From Spirogloea muscicola (lineage: Eukaryota > Streptophyta > Zygnematophyceae > Spirogloeales > Spirogloeaceae), in contig WELB01000157.1 of assembly GCA_009602725.1 (NCBI GenBank), positions 150,391 to 186,819 on the forward strand: a DNA stretch of 36,429 nucleotides, read 5' to 3'. The position numbers were made by a program, and so were the translations under genes. Under the pieces are notes generated by a model. The model was not told the origin of the DNA and did not search any database. It was given only the letters and a program-made list of their open reading frames with translations. Shown here in pieces: positions 30,001 to 36,429 of the stretch; the first letter of the stretch is position 1; each line of letters opens with the position of its first letter.

Positions 30001-32556
30001 GGGATCTTAGTGGGTCGGTACTGACTGCCCTGCAAAGTCAACAACAAAGTCAGCTGTTCATAGCTTTATTGCACTGCAATTTGGGGCCCCTCATCTCAAG
30101 GAGTATTATTGCAAATCTCAGGCATCTCTTTCTGTGTCTGCAGGCACACATGTCAGGCAGTATATTATATACTGAGCACGAAGCATGCCCAGTGTTGTCA
30201 GAGACCTTGATTTCAAGTAACAAGACATGCTTCGGAGCTGCTTCTCCATCAATCAAGGACGTTGCTACAGAAGAACCCGGCTGACTGATGTGGAATCCCA
30301 TGCCTGGCACTTCCTAAAGGGTTAACAGTCATAAGGTGTAGCAGTCAAGAATGATTGGCAAGTCCTCCTTCCAGGATGTGCTCAACTGACATGCGTGCAC
30401 GTATATTGACACACGCAAATCGATGAGGCTCACGAGAACGTTTGCAACCACAAAATGGATAAAATGAAACAGGCACATTGTGCAGGAAGAGCTCTATAAC
30501 AAGAAGCCGTACTGACAACGACAATGCAATGACAGATGACGAGGGACATACTGGGCAGAGTACTCAGAAGATAAAATGCTGCAGTCATACTCCTTAGCAT
30601 GTCTTTGTTGTCTTGAAAGCTCACCTGCGGATCCACTAGGCACTCGTGCTCATGACCCCAGATGACAAAGTCCAGGAACTTAGCGAGGAAGTGTTCATTG
30701 ATTGCATTCTTGGGGTTCGCTTTGACCCTGCACGTAACTCACAGGAGAAAGCTCCATTCAGCAGCTGCTGTCCCTGAGTGATGCGTTGGACCAAAGCTAC
30801 TAAGTGGCAACATTGTGTGGTAGCATCACTGTGATCAACATATTAATTCAGGGTAAGGCAAGTTTCTAATACACTTACCTGTTCTGATGAAGCACAAGTA
30901 TGTTGAACCAGTCCGACACGCTGCAATCCTCTTGAGCTTCGGGCCGTATCCACTGAACAGCATGAGGAGTCTGCCAGAGAAAGGCCTTTGTTCAGTATAA
31001 TCGAATTTTGAAGAGAAGCTTGCAGTTCGAGCAGGAGGTGCTTCTCAGCTACTGAAAGTCAAATTTCCTCTTACGAGCATAACTAGTAATGAGGAGAAAA
31101 TATCGCACCTGGAACATTCTATTAAGCCGCTCATCCCTGATGTTGCCCATCCCATATAATGCAATCCTTGACTTGCCCTGCAACCTCCTGAGTCAGCCAT
31201 GTCATACACAAGGACTTGTCGATATTCATAGATGGGTGCGCATCTCTTCGTCAGATTATGGAATAATTACAGGAAATGCTTCAATATGCAAGGAGGAACA
31301 CACTGTACACACCTTGCACAAGAGAATAGGATGAAGCTTTATTTCACCAACTCCACTTCCTCCTAGAACCATCTTCCCGAAGTAGTTGACCAGATTGCAT
31401 GTAGACAATATGTCAATGGCAGATAAATTGTCCTGCAGGACCACCATCAGTGGATTTTGGAGTGGGCAATGAGTTTTCAGAGAGCCTGCACTAGCTCATG
31501 CCTAAGCGCAAGATGAGAGGAGGATCTTAACTGCAGTATGCAGTCTTACAAGAAGGCCACAAGTCTAGGCACACTGCTGAAGAACTGCTGAAGTATCTGA
31601 GCTCAAATTGAGGAGATTAAAATATGTCTACCACGCCTGCTGGGTCATCGTGGTTCCCATGGATCGTGAACACTGGCATGCCTACATTGTAATGGGGATC
31701 TTCGTAGTTGACATGCCCAAACCTGCCCAGAATTTATTCTTAGAATAGGCTAGGAGGCAAACACAGGAATCAAGGAGAAGGCCTACGGCTCTCCTAACAG
31801 GAGGCATACAAGGACTGAACAAGGACTGTACCTCATTACCTTCTCAGACACACACAAGTGGCACAGGGCAACACACCACCTGCATGAGTCTGACGCTTCT
31901 ACATTTTATAAGCCCAATCAAAGCTCAATGATGCAGTGCTTACCCTTGCGAGAAGTTGACAGTCTGATCACTAACAACCTGGAACTTGACGGGATGATTG
32001 TTGAGACAGTATCGTCGAAGCAGCTCAATTGTCCTCACTAACGTTGTCCGGGATGGCTTATTTTCGTGGAAAAGGTCGCCACCAAGCAACATGAAATCCA
32101 CCTGCAGAGCACACCTTCTTAGCTAGGTCCTGAGCAAGTAGCTAAACTACCTCAAGCTGGCTAAGGCAGCGAGTCAGGTAACTGAGGGACAGCATGACCA
32201 GCTTAGTAGCTTACAAGAGGCAAACAAGCTGGTCCTCAAATCTGTCACATGTTGATGGTGTGTGCTATTGAAGGAGAAGCTTAATCAGGACAGACTATCA
32301 AGACCGATGGAGACTAAGGGCCATCCATTGTGGGACTGCCAAAAGTGACACCTCTTTGTCCAGTAGCGAGTCCAGAAACTCGAGATCAGGTCAGTCACTG
32401 AGCATGGGACATTTACCTTCTGCCTCTCAGCAATCTTACATATCTCCTCGAATGCAGCAAAAGAGTCTTCTCGTCGAATTTCATCCTTCTCCATGAATCC
32501 AAGGTGGCAATCCGTGGCAACCAGGACTTTGAAGACATCTTCACTGCGTGATACAG
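27028..32556 (-). CDS. MRE11: MRE11 double-strand-break repair nuclease
   Basis: Mn-dependent 3'-5' exonuclease/endonuclease of the MRE11-RAD50-NBS1 complex, nuclear. Minus-strand exons: 32556-32417, 32101-31944, 31722-31632, 31432-31313, 31177-31109, 30970-30879, 30727-30625, 30313-30206, 30029-29967, 29816-29745, 29584-29507, 29379-29317, 29174-29111, 28950-28868, 28710-28597, 28441-28361, 28221-28123, 27932-27712, 27589-27028; about 793 residues. Metal ligands are all present: [39 protein letters not shown]. The capping domain and RAD50-binding region follow ([15 protein letters not shown]). The C-terminus has two Gly-Arg-rich blocks ([27 protein letters not shown]) and an acidic stretch. 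The 28597/28441 intron needs a GC donor. The start codon is unresolved (an upstream exon in 32560-32760). The last exon may hide an in-frame intron after 27462. Confidence 0.95.
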
Positions 32557-33083
32557 CTATAAGAGAGCCATCAGACAGGTGTAATTGCTCTTCTCACATT
32601 TGCATAAGCCTCACGTCACCACATGCAACAGTGAACGAGTAAGCCAGCTGCAGCTGAAGTACAACAAGCATCTCTGGAGCTAAAGCATGATGTATTCTTG
32701 CGATGCGGTCGTTGCAGGATCATCGGTAAGACTGGCAGTGCAGGAGGACCTGTCATCGGCCGACATGCTGCGGGGGCAGCCGGCGCTGGGCTGCAGGCCA
32801 GGTAACACGAGCTCCACAGCACGCTATCAGCTGCGACGGCACATTCTCCGGCCACGAGCTCCCTCCAGCTCGTGGCTGCCCCCGCGCACCCGCCAGGCCG
32901 CTGAAATCTACAGGCACGCGCGCAGGGGCGCAGCCGCCGCGGCAGGAAGTGCGGCGAGGGCAGGGGAGGCCGCGCCGTCCTGGCGGGGCATCAGCTGGAC
33001 AGCGTCGAGGTGGTGGTGGTAGTGATAGTGGTTATAGATTTCGTTCATTCCTTCAGGGCTGGCCTTTCACTGTCTGTATCCCT
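32557..33083. other. 5' region of MRE11
   Basis: Should contain MRE11's first exon and promoter. One in-phase candidate is a minus-strand ATG near 32672 reading MLVVLQLQLAYSF to a GT donor near 32621, but nothing confirms it. From about 32760 the sequence is GC-rich with several frames open. Confidence 0.35.
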
Positions 33084-33350
33084 TCAGCGGTCCATGGCCC
33101 ACGCTCTGCATCTGCGTGCTGGCCGTGCTCTCGCTGCGGCCTCCGGCTTTCGACAGGGGGGTACTTTTTCCGGCAGCTAGTCTAGGGGATCTGAGGCTCC
33201 TCACTCGTCACTACTGAGTGATCCATCCTCCCCCTGCTCTACCATAGCCTCTTCAGTCCCCTTTGTAGCTGCTCCACGCTTCTTCGGCCCCTTCGAACCT
33301 TTGTCAATTCTTTGTGGGCTGGCTTTTCGCAGCCCTTGCCCCCATTGGGA
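33084..33350 (+). mobile_element. LINE tail with stem-loop 3' UTR
   Basis: The translation QRSMAHALHLRAGRALAAAS...L-G-D-L-R-L-L-T-R-H-Y-TGA, ending at 33217, is the tail domain with Gly to His in the last motif. About 90 bases later comes the stem-loop module (33317-33335: GGGCTGGCTTTTCGCAGCCC, then TTGCCCCCATTGGGAG). A half module precedes the tail at about 33055-33070. Confidence 0.65.
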
Positions 33351-33748
33351 GTGCCACTTCTTTCACTGCCATTGCCTTACGTAGGAAAGGCTGCTCTTCC
33401 CAATGGTGGTTGTGGTAGTGGTGAAAGAAAGAACGAAAGGCGGCGGCTGCAGGAGGCCCGCCCACAATGGAAGGGAGACGGTGGCTGTGAACGGCACTTG
33501 GACCCCGCCAGGCCCACTGCCCACTGCAGGCCGTCTGGCCGAAACCTGGGTCAGACCAAGGCAGGCGTGGTCGTGCCATCTCTGCCCGCCTGCGCCGCCG
33601 CGCTCGGCGGCGGCGGCGGCGGCGGCGGCCGCGACGGCGGTTGCGGCGTCGGGTGTCTGGCCTTGGCGTAGCGTGATCAGGGCCCTGCCTGCTCTCTGAC
33701 CTTGGAGTTGCATAAGGGCGCGGAGTATCCTTGACGGCCTTGCCCGCC
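33351..33748. other. Promoter region of the helical-protein gene
   Basis: GC-rich, with a (GGC)n run at 33607-33632. Both strands are open in places without recognisable domains. Interpreted as promoter and 5' UTR. Confidence 0.4.
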
Positions 33749-35337
33749 ATGTCGGACACCGGGAGCTTCATGGCGAAGCAGGCCATGAGCTCCCTGTTCA
33801 GCGCCACCAAGTCCGGCTTCAGCGCCATCTCGTCCGGCATCTCCAAGGCCCGCAAATCGTACGCCGACTACACCGAGCGCGACCGCCTCGAGGCCCTGCG
33901 ACGCACCACCGTGGCCCCCGCCGAGCTGGTCCACCAAGGCGAGCAGCGGACGAGCCCTGGTTCCTCCAGGCGTGTCGGAATTGCCACAGCTGTGATGGCT
34001 TCTGCCAAAAGTTATACTCCTTTTTATATCGTGAAGCTAGAAAGCGATGTGCCACTAGCCTGCTGCTGTGCGCGCAGCCCTGGAGCGCTTCTATCACCTT
34101 CTTCTGGCTGGCTACAAGAACGAGCTTGCCGCAGCCGCGCAGAAAGCTGGTGCGAGGCTGGTCAGTATGCGTCACCTGATCAGTCTGCTCACATGCTCCA
34201 GACTTCCATCCAGCCAGTCACGTCCTAGGGCTTGGTTGCAGTGGTTGATTGTGGTACTTAAAAAGCGCAGCTAAGGGCTGCCTGTCTCTTGTCTTGATCA
34301 CCTTGGGCAGCTTCTGCATAGGAGAAACTTAGGTGTGCAGATTGTGTCTTGACAAGCGCAGGCAGATGCGGAGAAGAGCAGCGTTCCAGCAGAAGCCGTC
34401 ATGGCAATTGGCTCCATCCTGACAGACATGTCTCTCAAGTATGGCAATTTCGCCAAGACATCGCTCACCCAGGGCCTGCAGGACTTCCTCAATGGATCGA
34501 AGATGGGCAAGGACCACTACGACCGAGACGCCCTCGCCAATGACTTGTATTTTGCAGTTCTCCTACTAGCAGAGGTGGGCGTTCTGCAGAACATTGACGC
34601 CACACACAGCAACCATTGCGTGCCTTACCTGACTTGATAGCGAGTGTGTAGCTGACGAGTGTTTTTCTACTTCAATTCGAGGTAATTGTGACTCGTATGA
34701 GTTGTTGGACCTTCCTGACTCGTATCCTGCATCCTGAGCATGTCAACAGAGCTGTGCGGGTGCCGGCCCAGCCTTTGAAAGCGCCATCAGGGCGGCAGGG
34801 AGCCGTCTCGTTGAAGGTCACTCCATGGAGCAGCCTGGCTCCTACAGCTCAGTCCCTACTGCATACGGAGGTGGAGCAGGCGGGGGCCTCCCCGCATACG
34901 CACAGGCAACTCCTCAATACGCACAGGTGCCTTCAGCTGTCGCCAGCACTACCAGCGCCACGACGAGCAAGCCTGAGGACGATCCCAAGTGAGTTTGCAG
35001 AGCTCTATCTCTCGACAGCCTAGTAGAGGTGATGTTGGTCGAATGCATGGGCCGGTGATTGCACGATGCAATTGCTGTATATTACATTCTTAGGAGGACC
35101 TGTCAGCTTGTTTGTTAGTCCTGTCTGTCCTGTCTAATGCTGTGCTCTTGTCTCTCGGTCATTTGTCTGAGAGGCAGAATGAAGGCAGCCAAGGCGCTCT
35201 ACGCAGTAGGCTCCTCGATCAAGAAGGCTGCAGATGAGGCTGAGCTTCGGAGGCAGAAGACACTGAGAGAAGCAGAGGCTGCCCTCAAGAAGGAGCAGGA
35301 GCGAAACAGCCTGCGGCTTTCCCATACACAGATGTGA
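33749..35337 (+). CDS. Unidentified helical, possibly BAR-like protein
   Basis: Five exons join in phase: 33749-33938, 34078-34160, 34362-34574, 34750-34988, 35178-35337, giving 294 residues. The N-terminal part is amphipathic helix-like (MAKQAMSSLFSATKSGFSAI; SYADYTERDRLEALRR), followed by LERFYHLLLAGYKNELAAAA and AIGSILTDMSLKYGNFAKTS. A Gly/Tyr/Ser/Ala-rich linker (about residues 175-235) leads to a basic/acidic coiled-coil end (KKAADEAELRRQKTLREAEA). Predicted helices, the linker and terminal coil would suit a membrane-curvature or trafficking protein, but no family is recognised. Intron 1 has a GC donor (AAG|GCGAGC); no GT site in the right phase exists nearby. The ATG at 33749 follows a GCC-rich leader. 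Confidence 0.7.
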
Positions 35338-35834
35338 GGTTGAGACCAAGTTTGTAGATAAGCTATCTGCTGCATTGTGCTTCTTGACACTAGAAAGGAC
35401 TGATGACCCACTTCTTGAATACACGCCCAAGCTGCACAATACCGCGCTTGTGATCCTCACAGAGAAAGCCTGAACCAACGTGGCCATGCTCAAACGTCTC
35501 ATTATTTAAGACCCTCATTCATGAGACTTTGACACACTGTAATAAGCATGTAAGCTACATGGACGGGCGCATCTTTCCTCTTTTAAACCTCAACGACCTG
35601 TAATAGTAGTGCTATTATCGAGTTGCACAAATTCTCCATCCTCGTGATGCGAATGAGGTAGCCTAAGACAGTGCAGTCGTCAATGATATGTCCAATCTCT
35701 GACGTGATCATTACAGGGTCTTTGTTAAACAGTGTAGTCAACAAGGTGTGCCCTGAGGCAGGTACTAGCCTCCAAGTGTCGTCTGCTCAAAATTCTGCAC
35801 CAAGTTCGAGTGGCTTCGCAACAGCTAGGTGATC
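35338..35834. other. Intergenic region between converging genes
   Basis: The helical-protein gene (plus) and DPM3 (minus) converge. TGTAA, used as a poly(A) signal in many green algae, occurs at 35538-35542 (plus) and on the minus strand at about 35712-35716. The pentamer is short and could be chance. No other feature is seen. Confidence 0.4.
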
Positions 35835-36395
35835 TCAAGCACTCCGTGGAGGCCCGTCCTCCCTGAAGTCGATCCCGTTTGCCTCGAGAAACTCAGTTGC
35901 CTTCACAATGTCCTGCATGCCGTAAGACGACGTTGCAAATGTCGGCTCCTCGTGACACACGACTCGGTGCAGATAACATTCGTGCTTAAGCCAAGGACTG
36001 AGCTTGCCGAGCATGAGTCCAGGCACAAGCAGACTGGCACCTTCTGGAGGAGCAGCACCTCCTTGGGACAGGACGGGAAGACCATGACGCCGTAGCCGAG
36101 GGCGCCGAGGCCGTAGCACCCGAGCGCCACGAGCGCATACAGGGGCAGCTGCGCAGGCGAAGCTGTCCTCAGTTGATTAGAGCCAAGGAGTGTGAATCCC
36201 TGTGTCAGTGCTTCAACTCCGCAGCGCAGCGAGCGGCGGCGGCCGAAGGCGGCGGCGGGCGGGGCCAGGGGGAGTGGCGCTCACGATCTGCACGACCTTC
36301 CGCTGGGCCGGCGTCAGGTCGGCCGCCAGCAGAAGCCCCAGCCAGGCGGCGAGCAGCGCCGCGGCGCCGGCCAGCCACCTGAAGATGTGCCGCAT
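35835..36395 (-). CDS. DPM3: Dolichol-phosphate mannose synthase subunit 3
   Basis: A small ER-membrane subunit that anchors and stabilises the catalytic subunit DPM1, which makes Dol-P-Man for N-glycosylation, GPI anchors and O-mannosylation. Minus-strand exons: 36395-36285, 36148-36041, 35912-35835; 98 residues, close to the family's usual ~90. Membrane segment 1 is about residues 5-25 (WLAGAAALLAAWLGLLLAAD). Segment 2 is about residues 38-60 (LPLYALVALGCYGLGALGYG). The plant-type motif VMVFPSCPKEVLLLQKDI follows, then a cytosolic helix ATEFLEANGIDF. Introns are GT-AG with phase 0. The ATG has a GC-rich leader (36396-36429 holds a CGC/GCC run). Confidence 0.93.
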
Positions 36396-36429
36396 GGCGC
36401 TCGCCGCCGTCGCCGCCGCTGCCGCCGCC

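Overview
This is a nuclear, intron-rich eukaryotic window from a green-lineage organism. That reading rests on plant-like MRE11, NCA2/DGS1, catalytic NAD-isocitrate dehydrogenase, KDPG-aldolase-like and DPM3 genes, all split by short GT-AG (rarely GC-AG) introns that usually end in CAG. First exons and promoters are GC-rich with CGG/GCC runs. A VIMAG-motif (GLUTAMINE DUMPER-like) reading hints at a streptophyte alga, but the species cannot be fixed from the window. There is a 185-base assembly gap (25143-25327) and one isolated N (10252).

Layout. 1-560: retrotransposon debris. 964-4671 (+): DNAJC21/JJJ1-type J-domain ribosome-biogenesis factor, 9 exons. 5357-5690: retrotransposon 3' end between 67-bp direct repeats. 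5684-9619 (-): NCA2/DGS1 mitochondrial outer-membrane protein, 13 resolved exons. 10319-11115: retrotransposon debris. 11771-14128 (-): KDPG-aldolase-like protein. 14455-20346: a dense nest of degenerate and young copies of one non-LTR retrotransposon (LINE) family with a restriction-like endonuclease domain. 20892-23104 (+): mitochondrial NAD-isocitrate dehydrogenase catalytic subunit, 8 exons. 23105-24790: more LINE debris. 25328-25903 (+): GLUTAMINE DUMPER-like membrane protein cut by the gap. 25957-26778 (-): one small unidentified multi-exon gene and one unidentified terminal exon. 27028-32556 (-): MRE11 nuclease, 19 resolved exons. 33084-33350: LINE tail. 33749-35337 (+): unidentified helical, possibly BAR-like protein, 5 exons. 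35835-36395 (-): DPM3, 3 exons.

The genes are unrelated housekeeping functions (ribosome maturation, mitochondria, central carbon metabolism, DNA repair, ER glycosylation) and form no pathway cluster. The unifying feature of the window is the LINE family. At least fourteen places carry its C-terminal peptide ending L-T-R-G-Y-stop or a near variant. Two kinds of 3' UTR are attached: one ending in a sharply conserved ~45-bp terminus plus a (TC)n tail, and one carrying a GGGCTGG...CCAGCCC stem-loop. Near-identity among several copies, a clean 10-bp target-site duplication and a 45-bp minimal insertion point to recent target-primed activity.
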